Shown here: positions 34,701 through 44,899 of the stretch, piece after piece
How the letters are laid out: each line of letters begins with the position of its first letter
Position numbering within the stretch: the stretch's first letter is position 1
DNA from: Yponomeuta sedellus
Taxonomy: Eukaryota; Arthropoda; Insecta; Lepidoptera; Yponomeutidae
Reading direction: 5' to 3'
Assembly: GCA_934045075.1 (NCBI GenBank)
Contig: OW203727.1
Location: forward strand, 10,568,175 to 10,632,174
Length of the DNA stretch: 64,000 nt
Program-made: the position numbers and the translations under genes
The notes under the pieces: model-generated
Databases searched by the model: none
Told to the model about the DNA's origin: nothing
Seen by the model: only the letters and a program-made list of their open reading frames with translations

Positions 34701-36881
34701 CCCACACCTATTATACAAAAAGAATGGCTCCAATTCTATACGGAGTTACAAGAAATGAAGCCAATAACAATAAAGAGAAATGTTTCTGTAGATAATTGTC
34801 AATCAGCTCAAATTGTTGGATTTGGAGATGCGTCAATTTTGGCCTACAGCGCGGCCATATATCTAAGAGTCACTGATAAGCAAGGAAATGTAAAAATGTC
34901 ACTTCTGTGTTCTAAGTCAAGGATAGCGCCCAAAGACAATAAATTGTCGGTTCCTAGACTGGAATTAAATGCTGGTTTACTTTTGGCAAAATTAAGCATG
35001 AGAGTGTACAATACTTTAATAAAAAAGTTGCCAATACAAAGCGTACATCTTTTCAGTGATTCTCAAGTGGTATTGGCCTGGCAAAGAACGAATCCAGCAA
35101 AGCTTAATACCTATGTTGCAAATAGGGTCAAATTAATAAATGAATATACAAAGTCATTTCAATGGTCTTACATAAAAACAGATCAAAACCCAGCTGATTG
35201 TTTAAGTAGAGGGCTTAACCCAAGTGACCTACAGGGTAACCAACTGTGGTGGTGTGGACCTCCACGCCTCTCAGATCCCGATTATGATTTTAACGATACT
35301 TCAGTTGAAGTACCCAATGACTTACCTGAAATTAAGGGTCCCAAGCACGGCGAGATGGTGTGTGCAGCATCACAAAGCAAACCGGTATCATTTTGTAGCG
35401 ATTTATTACAAAAGTACTCTAACATAAATAAAGCGACAAATGTGCTTGCTTATATAATAAGATTTTGTAAAAATGCAAGGCCAGGTTCTAGCAAGATTAA
35501 ACACAATTTTGTCACTTACACAGAGTCTAACCAGGCATTGCAATTGTTCATTAAAGATGAACAATCAAAATTCTTTGAAAGGGATCTGGCTTCCTTACAG
35601 GCAGGTAGAAAGATATCGCCTTATTTACAGTCAAAAAATCCTTTTGTAGATGCAAATGGCATATTAAGAGTAGGCGGCAGGTTGCAGCACTCTTCTTTAC
35701 CCTATAGCCAGAAACATCAGATAATTTTACCTAAGGACTCAAAATTGACTAACTTAATTATTGAAAATGAACATTTAAAATTATTACATGCTGGTCAAAA
35801 AGAAGTGTTGAGTAGCCTTCATCAACGCTATTGGATAGCTAATGGTCTACGAACTGTTAAGAGGTTTGTGAATAAGTGCCTCACGTGTTTTAGATTAAAA
35901 GGTATTACAGCGAAACAGCTGATGGGGTCGCTACCCGCTGATAGGGTCAATGCTGATCGCCCTTTTCAAAAGGTTGGAGTAGACTTCGCTGGACCAATTA
36001 TGATCAAGCAATCAAGAGTAAGAAGTGTCCTCACAACAAAGGGATACATCGCTGTATATGTGTGTTTTGTCACCAAGGCAATACACTTGGAATTGGTGTC
36101 AGATTTGACAACCGACACTTTCTTAGCTAGTTTCAAACGCTTTATTGCAAGACGTAATGTTCCAACGGAAGTCTACTGCGACAACGCAGCTACCTTTAAG
36201 GCTGCAAGCAGCCAGTTGTCTGAGCTCTATAAGCTAAATAATTCTAAACTTCATAAAGTACAAGTACAACATGTAACTTCAAAATTAGGAATAACCCTTC
36301 ATTTTATTCCTAGCTATTCTCCAGTATTTGGTGGACTATGGGAATCAGCTGTAAAAAGTGTTAAATATCACTTGAAAAGAGTGCTAGGCTCACATATATT
36401 AACATATGAAGAATTGTACACTGTCTTAGTGCAAATAGAAAGTATCTTAAACTCAAGACCGATAACCCCATTGTCATCAGATATAGAAGACCTTTCCTTT
36501 CTAACACCTGGTCACTTCTTGACTGGCGCGCCCCTGACTTGCTATCCTGAGCAGGATATCACTAATTTACCTGATAACAGACTTAAATTTTGGCGCAAAT
36601 GTATTGCATTAAAACAACATTTCTGGAGATATTGGTCAAAACAATATTTGAATGTATTACAAAATCGTCCTAAATGGAAGGACACTTTGCCGAATGTACA
36701 AGAAGGAGCTCTTGTCATCTTACGTGAAATGGATACTCCACCAATGACCTGGCCAATGGCTAGAGTGACAAAAACCTTTCCTGGACATGACGGTAAAGTT
36801 AGAGCATTAGAAGTAAAAAAGGCTAACGGTAAAGTGCATAAAACTTCTATTACTAAAGTATGTTTACTACCTATAGACTAA
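31749..36881 (+). CDS. Gag-Pol polyprotein of a BEL/Pao retrotransposon
   Basis: A 1,710-residue polyprotein in one frame, with no frameshift between gag and pol. The N-terminal part is gag-like. It ends in two zinc-binding motifs, Cys-X2-Cys-X4-His-X4-Cys at residues 319-332 and Cys370-X2-Cys373 followed by His377 and His382. An aspartic protease motif Asp-Ser-Gly-Ser lies at 437-440. The reverse transcriptase spans roughly 700-930, with a catalytic Asp at 777 (ACDIRRMF) and the YIDD box at 853-856. RNase H follows, with acidic residues at Asp1027 (GFGDAS) and Asp1104 (FSDSQ). Integrase has a zinc-binding region near 1380-1400 and acidic residues Asp1412, Asp1478 and Glu1532 (GLWESA). The C-terminus (about 1590-1705) resembles DUF5641, typical of BEL/Pao. 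The whole set needed for reverse transcription and integration is present and uninterrupted. No envelope-like frame follows. Confidence 0.95.
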   Translation: MQNEEENMKGDLSDKKMIARRGALKGILTRIKGKIGLGLENESIHMLKLLEEKAISSFGEYENLTLEIGDGEDPGATESCFYECVAAIRTRLKSDTTKAEPISNANSLSVSRLKLPDIQLKPFDGKYTEYKPFIEMFNALIHNDKGIDDIQKFFYLRSFLKGEAYDLIKNLPVIGSSYDEALQILNKRYDNKHKIVHEHISGLFDLPCMNKSNATALRSLISITKQHLAALKNLGEPIDNWDSILVCLLVRKLDPVTGRAYHLERDNSVQPTFNEFIKFLEDRALALESSESKEVSGYAVSKPAAASKVANVVVKELKCLFCSKSDHKLFACPKFVLASIKERLAFVKDKDLCNTCLNSHRGRCKFHFKCQHCKQGHNTLLHVECDQDTSNEAKHNKKSSNVSLNNVNVKNQVLLPTAKVKLTTKNGKEIIVKALLDSGSQTSLITEKVAKEVGRKLTPNSTDILGIANTEKSVKFSTQLDIFSCAYPYKVNANLLVVDHITTNLPQTAIDMSSIQIPKNIKLADDTFHSTSEIGILLAADIFFQALLPQPELQHRDAAQPSLVHTQFGYILGGSVPSSLQKDSAVALFCQECQTDIKQTISNFWQTEKVPEIYAEHTSEQQYCEKFFADTVELNEDKFTVSLPLKIPIYDVNNTLGDSFGLALKRFINLEKRLQKDHQLYDDYKDFIHEYVELGHGSYKDISSYDLSTDPVYFLPHHAVIRQDAITTKLRTVFDGSMRTSNKISLNDLMYNGPIVQQELFDILLSFRLHKCFFACDIRRMFRNIFIQKEQRSLQNILWRDSMDEPIQCIQLNTVTYGLKSSSYLATRCLMELATRYENEYPLARSVLLDSTYIDDALHTDSNLANIIDTKNQLIELLKKGSFQLHKWSANHESILADIPEQQQNFGEVELKKDIKTLGIKFDIDSDSFKLSCPVSEQVPKTKRQILSFISQFYDPLGIAGPIFVQAKTIMQKLWQSNVDWDSVPTPIIQKEWLQFYTELQEMKPITIKRNVSVDNCQSAQIVGFGDASILAYSAAIYLRVTDKQGNVKMSLLCSKSRIAPKDNKLSVPRLELNAGLLLAKLSMRVYNTLIKKLPIQSVHLFSDSQVVLAWQRTNPAKLNTYVANRVKLINEYTKSFQWSYIKTDQNPADCLSRGLNPSDLQGNQLWWCGPPRLSDPDYDFNDTSVEVPNDLPEIKGPKHGEMVCAASQSKPVSFCSDLLQKYSNINKATNVLAYIIRFCKNARPGSSKIKHNFVTYTESNQALQLFIKDEQSKFFERDLASLQAGRKISPYLQSKNPFVDANGILRVGGRLQHSSLPYSQKHQIILPKDSKLTNLIIENEHLKLLHAGQKEVLSSLHQRYWIANGLRTVKRFVNKCLTCFRLKGITAKQLMGSLPADRVNADRPFQKVGVDFAGPIMIKQSRVRSVLTTKGYIAVYVCFVTKAIHLELVSDLTTDTFLASFKRFIARRNVPTEVYCDNAATFKAASSQLSELYKLNNSKLHKVQVQHVTSKLGITLHFIPSYSPVFGGLWESAVKSVKYHLKRVLGSHILTYEELYTVLVQIESILNSRPITPLSSDIEDLSFLTPGHFLTGAPLTCYPEQDITNLPDNRLKFWRKCIALKQHFWRYWSKQYLNVLQNRPKWKDTLPNVQEGALVILREMDTPPMTWPMARVTKTFPGHDGKVRALEVKKANGKVHKTSITKVCLLPID

Positions 36882-37430
36882 GAATAACTTAACTAATGTT
36901 AACATAAAATAATAAAATGTATACTATACTTACCTTTAATGTGACACCTCAATACTTACCTGTCATACTTACAAATAATTTGTTTAAGTTAATTTGAAGA
37001 TAGGTAAACACTAGAATATAACTCGCAATGTAAAAAACTCATACAGTTTATTATAATGTGTATTAGTAGGTATATTACAAATTGTGTGATATTAGAACGT
37101 AACACAATTACTTATTTAAGGATTAATGATGATCTATAGCACAAAGTGCATTTATGTTTATTTTTTTTTACTACTGAAGAATAGTAGTCAAGCCTTAATT
37201 AACCATTTGTTATACATAGCTCTTATTAAGTTTTTAATAAGATAGTGATAAATTCAAAAATTACCTTAAAAGATTACAGTCCACTTTCCTAGCTATCTAA
37301 AGCTATGTAACACAAGTTTAATGTAACACATCATGCTTACATTGTTTTATTTTAATCTTGTAGACAATTTGTTAGAAGATTATGCTAGTTATGTCCTTAT
37401 TAATTATCTTTGTTTCCTGTGTTTGGAATA
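36882..37430 (+). other. BEL/Pao 3' untranslated region
   Basis: About 550 bp of AT-rich sequence between the stop codon and the 3' LTR. The bases just before the LTR (ending GTTTGGAATA) do not form an obvious purine-rich polypurine tract, which is unusual for an otherwise intact element. Confidence 0.6.
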
Positions 37431-37599
37431 TGTTGGAATCTAAACCAACATTGAGATTTAATTTTTATTGTGGCAACACTATGTTTTTCTCTGCCTTCTT
37501 GTCTTCGACGATATTACAAGTGCACACGCATATTTTGAGTTTTATTTTTATAAATAATTTCATACAGGAAAACAGACCCTAAAGCCAGTGATTTCTTCA
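37431..37599 (+). repeat. 3' LTR of the BEL/Pao element
   Basis: 169 bp, identical by eye to the 5' LTR. It is followed directly by GAGAGAGTATGGG of the SINE that was the insertion target. Confidence 0.95.
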
Positions 37600-37745
37600 G
37601 AGAGAGTATGGGCTTAATTACCACGCGTACCCACCGCGCTTGGCAATTTCAAGCGCTGAGGTATTTCATCACCTCAGGTTTCCCCACGATGTTTTCCTTC
37701 ACCGTTAGCGAGTGGTATTGCTATTATAACTTCTAATCTAAGAAA
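37600..37745 (-). repeat. Continuation of the interrupted SINE (family A)
   Basis: This carries the middle of SINE family A in reverse orientation, including GGCAATTTCAAGCGCTGAGG and GTTTTCCTTCACCGTTAGCG. Together with 30752-30798 it makes one element split by the retrotransposon. The tRNA-like head is missing or too diverged to see. Confidence 0.75.
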
Positions 37746-38040
37746 CTAATTAATCAAAAATACCGCTCCGGGACACACACGATCCAAAAGTTCCCTTGAC
37801 ACTAGCGGCATTCCCTCACTGCACCGCTAGCGACATCCTTTGCATCAGATGTGACCCAGAACGATGTTCATGCACACGACTCCTCAGGCGCCGATCTATT
37901 TTCCTAATGAAACTCTTTCCTCATTCCTTCATACTCTCATTGTTTCCATAGCCAGTCGGGCGAACAAATTATGTAGCAATGGCATAAGTTGCTTAAAGTC
38001 AACATCAGGACTACGCAATAGCCAGTTCTGACGAAGTGCT

Positions 38041-38437
38041 CCATTTTTATCTTGATAAATATAGATAATGCCTGGAATTTGTGATACGACGATACGACTA
38101 ATCCAGAAAGTGTGATGGGCTGCGCTTGGAGCCTTTATGTTGGACCACAAGAAAAGAAAAACCCACCAGCTCGTTGGACCGGCGATTAGGGACAGATTGA
38201 TAGGTAGCGACTGGATAAAAAGAACGAACATGCTTCGTGTCTCCATTTTTATCATGATAAATATAGATAATGTCTGGAATTTGTGATACGACTAATCCAA
38301 GAAAGTGTGATGGGCTACGCTTGGAGCCTTTATGATGGATCACAAGAAAAGAAAAACCCACCAGCTCGTTGGACCGGCGATTAGGGACAGATAGATAGGT
38401 AGCGACTGGATAAAAAGAACGAACATGCTTCGTGTAT
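38041..38437. repeat. Tandem duplication, two units of about 200 bp
   Basis: Units at 38041-38242 and 38243-38437 share long exact blocks such as CAGCTCGTTGGACCGGCGAT and GGATAAAAAGAACGAACATG. They differ by a few substitutions and a short CGACGATA insertion. A minus-strand frame runs across the junction, so its product is also duplicated. No domain is recognised. Confidence 0.9.
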
Positions 38438-38439
38438 GT

Positions 38440-39490
38440 ATATGGCCTCAAGTGGGCGAATACCATACGCAGTGATTGTGATTCTTTCATTAAAAAATTT
38501 GGAACGCTCCAAATTTCACCAGATATTATTTATTCTAGTCTGTCCCTACATGATATTTTGGATATTTTCTACCCAATTGAGCTGTACCATTATTGTTTCT
38601 TAAGTTTTTATACACGTAAAACACTTTTTTATAAGTATTGTTTGTTTTTTGTTCAGGTTACTTAAAGTATTTTTTTTCTAGTTGTAGAGACAATATTCCA
38701 ATTACAACCTGTGCAAAATATAACAAATTACTACCATCAATTACTGTATTTACGTCGCATGTGTACGGTCTGGTAAAACGTGTAGCTTCGGAATTCCAGT
38801 GACAACAATATGTAAAATAATTATGTAACGAAACGTTCAACAAAAAAGTTTAAATATAAATAATTTCCGCGGAAGCAGCTTCTTTGTATATTACGACAGT
38901 AGCGACCGTATTTCAATTCCGAACCTGGTACATTTAGTAGAACTTTGCTACGCCCGCTTTTTTCACAATTTGCAACTTCCCACTATTTATTTAAGGTTCA
39001 TTTTTGCCTTTTTACAGCGGAAGAGTTTCATAAACGGGACAATCATGTACACGCGATTCGAATATAAAACTGCCACTAAAGTAGGCGCACCTCGGCAAAC
39101 TTACGGAGATATTTTCTAATAAACGAACGTATAGTCGAAGCTTGGCGCTTAATACTAAGCTTAACACTATAACCCTGTAGCTAGTTAAGACAGCATGCCT
39201 CTCATACCTTCGGATTAGTCTCATTTGTTCGCAATCCAGTTCTCGCTGTGGAATTGTAAACGATAATTCTGTGGGATGCAGATTTAGGCCGATTCGCACC
39301 CTTGGCCGCTGATTTGAGTGTAGATCAAGTAAGATTTAAGAAATTAAATCTTATTCTACTACACTAGAATACAATGTAACTTTATGAAATTGCTCTTTCT
39401 GTGTCATTTAAGAAGTAGAGCCACCTTTGTTGGGGTTAAAATAAAACTGCCAGTTTTCTCGGGTACTCAAATACAACCTATCGATTACAT
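38440..39490. other. No gene recognised
   Basis: AT-rich, no domain or listed repeat. Confidence 0.5.
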
Positions 39491-39499
39491 TTTTTTTTA

Positions 39500-39690
39500 T
39501 ATAGGTAGCCTATATACGTCTTCTGCAGGGCACAGGCCTTCTCTCAGAAAGAGAGAGTTTGGGCTTTATTGATATGGATGACTTCCTCGGATCGGCAATT
39601 TGAAACTCTGATGTAGTTGAACACCTCAGACACTTAGGTTTCCTCACGAAGTTTTCCTTCACAGTTAGCGAGTATTATTGCTAATATTAT
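39500..39690 (-). repeat. SINE family A, partial
   Basis: CAGGCCTTCTCTCAGAAAGA and GTTTTCCTTCACAGTTAGCG in the order expected for a reverse copy. Confidence 0.7.
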
Positions 39691-39699
39691 AAAATATAA

Positions 39700-40340
39700 A
39701 AAGTTACGAATTAAAGTTATAAAAATATAATGATTTACAAATATTTATTACTTTTTTTTTCAATTATGTACTAAAACAACACGATAAACAACATTTTCGA
39801 GCAGAGAACAAAGTGTCACGGGAACAATTTATCTCGAATGGAATCCAAAGCTAAACACGATAAACAAATTGGATATGCCCGCACAACAATGGCAGTTTGA
39901 TTCAACAAAGCAAAAAAGGCAGGTCACACAGCGGAGGTGCTCAATAAATTAACTGAATCGTGGTCACCTACGGGCGACCCCGCTGTGAGGTGACGGAGCC
40001 GGAGGCGCCTTGCTTGATGGATACATATGTATAAAAAAACTTGTCTCAAACGCGCCTGCTCTACCCACGCCTGCTATTAAAACCCCACAGTTTATCGGCC
40101 CATTCACAGCAGTAACCTGAGCAGCCTAACCTTTGGACGCGCATTTTTCAAGATTCTGGGACATGCAAGGAAGAATCGTCCCTGTATTTTGTTTCAGTGA
40201 TATATGATACTGCAAGACTACAACTAAGTAAGCCTATACATAGAGATACTACGCTGCAGTTCTTGACGGCCAAGTAGAGGTATATAAATATGGGAAGGAG
40301 GTTCCCTATCTCCTACGCTGCACGACGTAAAAACCTGTCA
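39700..40340. other. No gene recognised
   Basis: No domain or listed repeat found. Confidence 0.5.
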
Positions 40341-40351
40341 TAAAATCGATA

Positions 40352-40694
40352 GATATCAACCCTTGTATGACCCTACCGTTGGGGAACGGGTCTCTTCCTG
40401 CATCTCAGGAAAGGTGGGCCATACTTTACCACGGGCCAAATCCGGGTTGATGGAGGATAGTGGCGGGCCTTACTGTCAGAAGCTATCAAGCCGCTCATAA
40501 GACCTAAAATGGCTTAACGACTGCCATTACATGACAGCCGGCACCAACGGCATCACGTGCCTTGCGAAGCAGAGAAGCGCTGGGAAAATTCACGGGACGG
40601 TCACTCATCTTGCACCTAACCGCGCCTGTTGCTGCTTAACTCAAGTGATTGATTCCAATCCAATCCAAGCGCTCACTCGGTTCGACTAAGCCAA
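40352..40694 (+). repeat. Dispersed repeat family E with inverted 3' end
   Basis: Colinear with 27700-28060 up to the GGTTCGACTA end. That end is then repeated in reverse, making a hairpin (40667-40720). Confidence 0.8.
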
Positions 40695-40720
40695 TGCCTA
40701 GTCGAACCGAGTGAGCGCTT
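40667..40720. repeat. Perfect 22-bp hairpin at the end of repeat E
   Basis: Arms 40667-40688 and 40699-40720 are exact reverse complements with a 10-base spacer. Confidence 0.9.
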
Positions 40721-41014
40721 TGTTATAATAAATATATAGTGTGAGACAATCTAATTTATTAATAGTCCAGCAATTAGGTTACCGATTAATACCTGTTAAG
40801 CCTAGTATGGGCATTTATATGAAGTCAATAATTATTATGGTTAGGCTATCATTATTTACCGATTCTACCGCAAGACCATTAAACTTGACCTTCCGGTCGT
40901 CGGGCACCCAAATCGTGGAGCGATCAAGGGATTATAAGAAAATAATAAGGTTCGATTATTACCTGTACAAAATTAAAGGCTTCAAATTCTTAGGCTTAAA
41001 ATGGAGATGATGAT

Positions 41015-41062
41015 GGAACATAAAAACCGAACAAGTGCTAGTTGACTCGCGCTTGACCTCGG
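41015..41062 (+). repeat. Repeat family H, left-end fragment
   Basis: AAAAACCGAACAAGTGCTAG and CTCGCGCTTGACC resemble the left end at 59718 and 24808. Confidence 0.5.
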
Positions 41063-41139
41063 GGGCTCTAAGAATGTGTTATTTTTCCTTGGATTCGAGA
41101 CTCTTAGCGATTTTAGGGTTTCTTTGTTTGTTACACCTT

Positions 41140-41342
41140 AATCTTCTTTAAAATATAAAAATGAATCGCTGAATGTGTTTGTAAGCGCAAATCTCGAGTG
41201 CACCTGAATCGATTACGCTAATTATTTTTGTTAAATATTCCTTGAAATAGGTACGAGGATGGTTCTTACGGAGAGAAAAATAAAAACAATTAAAGAATCG
41301 ACTGTTAGGCGGTATGAAGTTCGCTGGGTCAGCTAGTTGCAC
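41140..41342. repeat. Possible Helitron-like or related short element
   Basis: Starts AAATATAAAAATGAATCGCT and ends TTCGCTGGGTCAGCTAGT, a style I associate with dispersed lepidopteran elements ending in CTAGT. Only one copy is seen here. Confidence 0.35.
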
Positions 41343-41344
41343 AA

Positions 41345-42750
41345 TAAATCCCTAGCAACTTAAATTACATACAAAAATACTTACAAACGCGGACTCAACA
41401 GAAACTTCTTCCAGCCAGCCTGAATAATTTGGAGTTTTTTAAAAAAAGAGCGGGGGCAGCCAACCAAAATCCGTAGTCAACAAGAAATCGTTATAGTTTT
41501 GCTATGCTATAACTGCTTGTCCGCGTCTTATCGCAGAGACGACAACTAACAGAAAGCTGAAATTTAATTACACCGATAAAACGCTGGATTTAAACAACTA
41601 AATAAAATAACAAGGTGCCACCCCTACATCTAATATAGAGACGTACCTTTTTCATAGTGTGGGGTATCGTTAGATTGGTCGTTTAAATATATTGTGGTTA
41701 TACGATAAACACTTTCGATTTAGTTATCCGTTTGCGAAAGTTGCAGATAAACGGTTGAATCATGAAAAAAATTTAGGCCTGTAGCACACATAGGAAAGCT
41801 ATCACGACTAAGTAGGCTTTACATATTAACGAACCTACAAACTTATGAAAAGTTGTGGTGGTATATCATACTTAATATCGTTTTGTCTAACGACATGCCA
41901 GAATAAATAGAATAAAGTAAAAATAAAACTTAATACCCGTGGTATGGGGATTGGGGACTGTCCTTATTTTGTTTAGATTGTTTTATTTAATTATCAATCC
42001 TCCGTAACAACACTTGTTTTGAGAAAACGTCGTTGCAGTTCCAAGTCAGAAAGAACGACACAGCAGAACTCATAGGACAAAGCAGAAACAATGTAAAAAC
42101 AGTACCTTTCTCAAAATAGGGACCCGCCTCTTTTTTTAATTAATTTATTGATCGATCTGCCTTGATCAAAAGAAGTGCGAAAGAAAAAATCCTTCATAAT
42201 TCACAATTTCCTTTGATTTAATTGCATTTTATTTAAATCGATGAACACCTACCTGATAACCATGGTCCACTTCACTGTAAGAATTAAATTCATCTGCGAA
42301 ATTAATGCAACAGTACGAAACTCCATACAGCAACGTATGCAATAGCAATAAGCAAATACACCAGACCACATTATTGACAATGTTGCCACAGTGTTTGAAC
42401 GGTCACCCGTTCATACGGCTGAAATACACTAACTTCCTTTATGGATATTCTGAAACTTCGAGCGATTTCAGCACGTGTTAAAGTGGCCCCACTAAACCGC
42501 GTATATTTGGCGAGATATAGATGTAGTAATAATTATAATAAGAAACTGACGAGATACAGATGTAGCAATGATTATAGTAGATAGTAGAAGATATTTCTAA
42601 AAATGATAACTGGACAAGACACACTAAAATTCTATTGACTCTATTCTAGGGTCTTAAGGCTGATTATTCATTACAGTAAAGTAGTTAATATGATTATCAT
42701 CATCATGATTTATCTTCTTAGAATGATTGTAAACTCAACAACACTATAAC
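41345..42750. other. No gene recognised
   Basis: AT-rich, no domain or listed repeat. Confidence 0.5.
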
Positions 42751-42757
42751 ATAACAA

Positions 42758-42848
42758 TTTCACGCCTGTATTCCAGAGGGGTAGGCGGAGACCGGGGACT
42801 GCAACTTGCTACGGTCGACGATCCTGATAGATCACCATCGCTTCATTA
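42758..42848 (-). repeat. Short repeat family D
   Basis: CACGCCTGTATTCCAGAGGG and GCGGAGACCGGGGACTGCAA, a diverged reverse copy. Confidence 0.75.
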
Positions 42849-42884
42849 ATGTTCATCAACACTTTTTACACACACACTTTGTGC

Positions 42885-43138
42885 TATGTGGTGTCGGCCT
42901 AGATAATAGTACCAACCCAAATTCTTCCCGCGGGTGTCATAAAAGGTGACTAAGGGACACAAACCGGGGGGTGGGCAGCAGCGCCCCCTACAGTACAATT
43001 CCACCAAACTGCGATCCCCAAACCGCATGCCCAGCGTGGGGATTATGGGCATTATCCCTTAATGATGGCACAACCTTTCGCTATGGCGCTCATTCGGGGA
43101 GGGCTATGCAGTGGACTAATATAGCCTGAAGAAGAAGA
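42885..43138 (+). repeat. Dispersed repeat family J
   Basis: Contains GGGGTGGGCAGCAGCGCCCC and CAATTCCACCAAACTGCGAT, followed by GTGGGGATTATGGGC and a GTGGACTAATATAGCCTGAA end. Compare 53502-53645, where the second half is inverted. Confidence 0.75.
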
Positions 43139-43194
43139 ACACTTTTTAATTGAGAGTGATTTAGTTTATTTTTAGTCTATTATTTTTTCGACTA

Positions 43195-43395
43195 CTAACC
43201 TCTAAGGAACTTAGCTACCAAGACAGAGGTCGTAGGTTCGACTCCCACTGGGCGTCGCCGTACATTTCTACAAGTGGCCTCAGTCTGGGTGTATTTTCAT
43301 GTCTGTGATGTCCTCGCCTGATTACCATACTATAGGGTATCCTTCCTAGTTTGGGACCAGGTCAAGTGATTGTGTTCTGTAAATGTTATTTATTT
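43195..43395 (+). repeat. SINE family C, diverged
   Basis: B-box-like GTAGGTTCGACTCCCACTGG, then a body with TGTCTGTGATGTC and GGGTATCCTTCCTAGTTTGG, related to 19755-19965. Confidence 0.65.
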
Positions 43396-43399
43396 AGAA

Positions 43400-44755
43400 A
43401 CTGTAAATAACTTTTCCAATTTCTTTAATATTCAAGGATTAGTTTGGGTAGGAAGGATTTCTACCTAAACAAATCCCATGATCCCTGACTTATTATTAAA
43501 CCTACGTAATTAGTAATAGCACCCCTCAGGTTCACCGCTTTAATAAACGAATATACAAGTTCAATTTGCTGACACAGCTACGATTTTTTCAAAAAGTCAA
43601 AACACAGGACCACTTATTCGATGATTAAGCGTGTTAAGGTGCGTCTGCTGTGAAAATACGAAATTGTATAGAATTTCGTATTTTCACACAGGAAAACTGG
43701 TAATGGGCCTTACAACGGAAAGAGTGAAACGGTCTGTGAATGAAAAATTTACGCAACGTTTATTCCGCTTTTGTTACTAATTTCTGCTGTTGGACCCGAC
43801 ACGCTATTCGACTGGCTAACTTTTTGTATTGTAGTTATGTGTATGTTACTTGTAATCTGCTTTAAAACAACAGGATTTGTGCTACGCGCGAGGGTCTTTA
43901 CTCTCGAGTGATAAGTTTATTTATACGTTCACTGCCCGTGTGAACATAAACGTCAATTCAAAGAGAAACTGTGAGACAACTGCCACCTAAGAAGCTAAAA
44001 TAAAGAGTCTCGCAAGAGTGTTTCGAGCACACTTTCTCGGAACACCTCTCTTTATTTTGATTGAGGGTCTCTCTTATAAATCCTCTAGTGGCAATTCTTC
44101 GAGTTCAAGCTAAATCGTCAGTGTTCGTAAACACTGCTTGCTAATGTAAATATGAGATAGGAAGCGTTCAATAAGTGCATTAAGAGACATGATAAAAGTG
44201 CAGCTACCGCGCCTACGCCATTGCGCAGGCAATAACAATAAATAACTTGATACAAAACTTTACGAGATCTAAGCGCACACTTCTAGTGCAATACTCTGCC
44301 GATACACCCACACTGCAGGGAGCAGGAGAGCTAAATATTGACAGTATGAAGGTATAACAAGACTAAGCGCAGCTGACCCGGGATCATGTCATTCACCAGC
44401 ACACTTAACCCCTCCAATAACTTAAAAGCGAATGCCGAAGTTTGCCGTTGTCGGCGTCCGAGAGGGAAGCTGTGTGCTTAGACAAACATCAAACACGAGA
44501 CTGAGCAAACCTAGCGTCTTCGGCTCCACCTGACTAACTTCCACGGACGCGGCTGACACTAGACACCTTGTTAGCCTTACGGCGATCGACAACGTTCGAG
44601 AACGTGCCACCGGTTCACATTCGTGTATTCAACGTTCCCTGTTCAGTAACGTCCGCTTGGTGATGGCCGCTCCATTGTTATATAAATCTAAGGCCACCTG
44701 GGCCCACTTAAAAGTAATTTAAGGAGCCATTTAAATTAACCTTAAATGAAGAATT
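43400..44755. other. No gene recognised; one hairpin at 43649-43688
   Basis: The hairpin arms TGTGAAAATACGAAATT (43649-43665) and 43672-43688 are exact complements around 6 bases. Nothing else identifiable. Confidence 0.6.
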
Positions 44756-44758
44756 TTC

Positions 44759-44815
44759 TCCACCAACCCGGACTTGGCCCCCGTGATGGAGTATGGCTTA
44801 TACCTTCCTCAGGGA
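44759..44815 (-). repeat. Dispersed repeat family E, fragment
   Basis: CACCAACCCGGACTTGGCCC and ATGGAGTATGGCTTA match its reverse complement. Confidence 0.75.
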
Positions 44816-44899
44816 ACATGGCAGGAGGATGAAACACATCTACTAACAACACATTACTATATATATTTTTAATGCACACGTGCTAAGGACAATTTAAAA

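Larger units (their letters stand above)
30799..37599 (+). mobile_element. Complete BEL/Pao-type LTR retrotransposon
   Basis: This 6.8-kb element has two 169-bp LTRs that begin TGTTGG and end TTCTTCA. I see no difference between them. Between the LTRs lie a leader, one uninterrupted gag-pol frame of 1,710 codons and a 3' untranslated stretch. GAGAG occurs on both outer edges (30794-30798 and 37600-37604), which fits the usual 5-bp target duplication of BEL/Pao. The target is a GA-rich stretch, so the exact duplication is ambiguous. The domain order is gag, protease, reverse transcriptase, RNase H, integrase, then a C-terminal DUF5641-like segment, which is diagnostic of BEL/Pao. Identical LTRs and an intact frame indicate a recent and possibly still mobile copy; that last point is inference. 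Confidence 0.95.

Noticed and set aside
36882..37430. Possible envelope gene after pol
   Set aside because: The stretch is only about 550 bp, AT-rich and without a long frame, so the element lacks an env-like gene.
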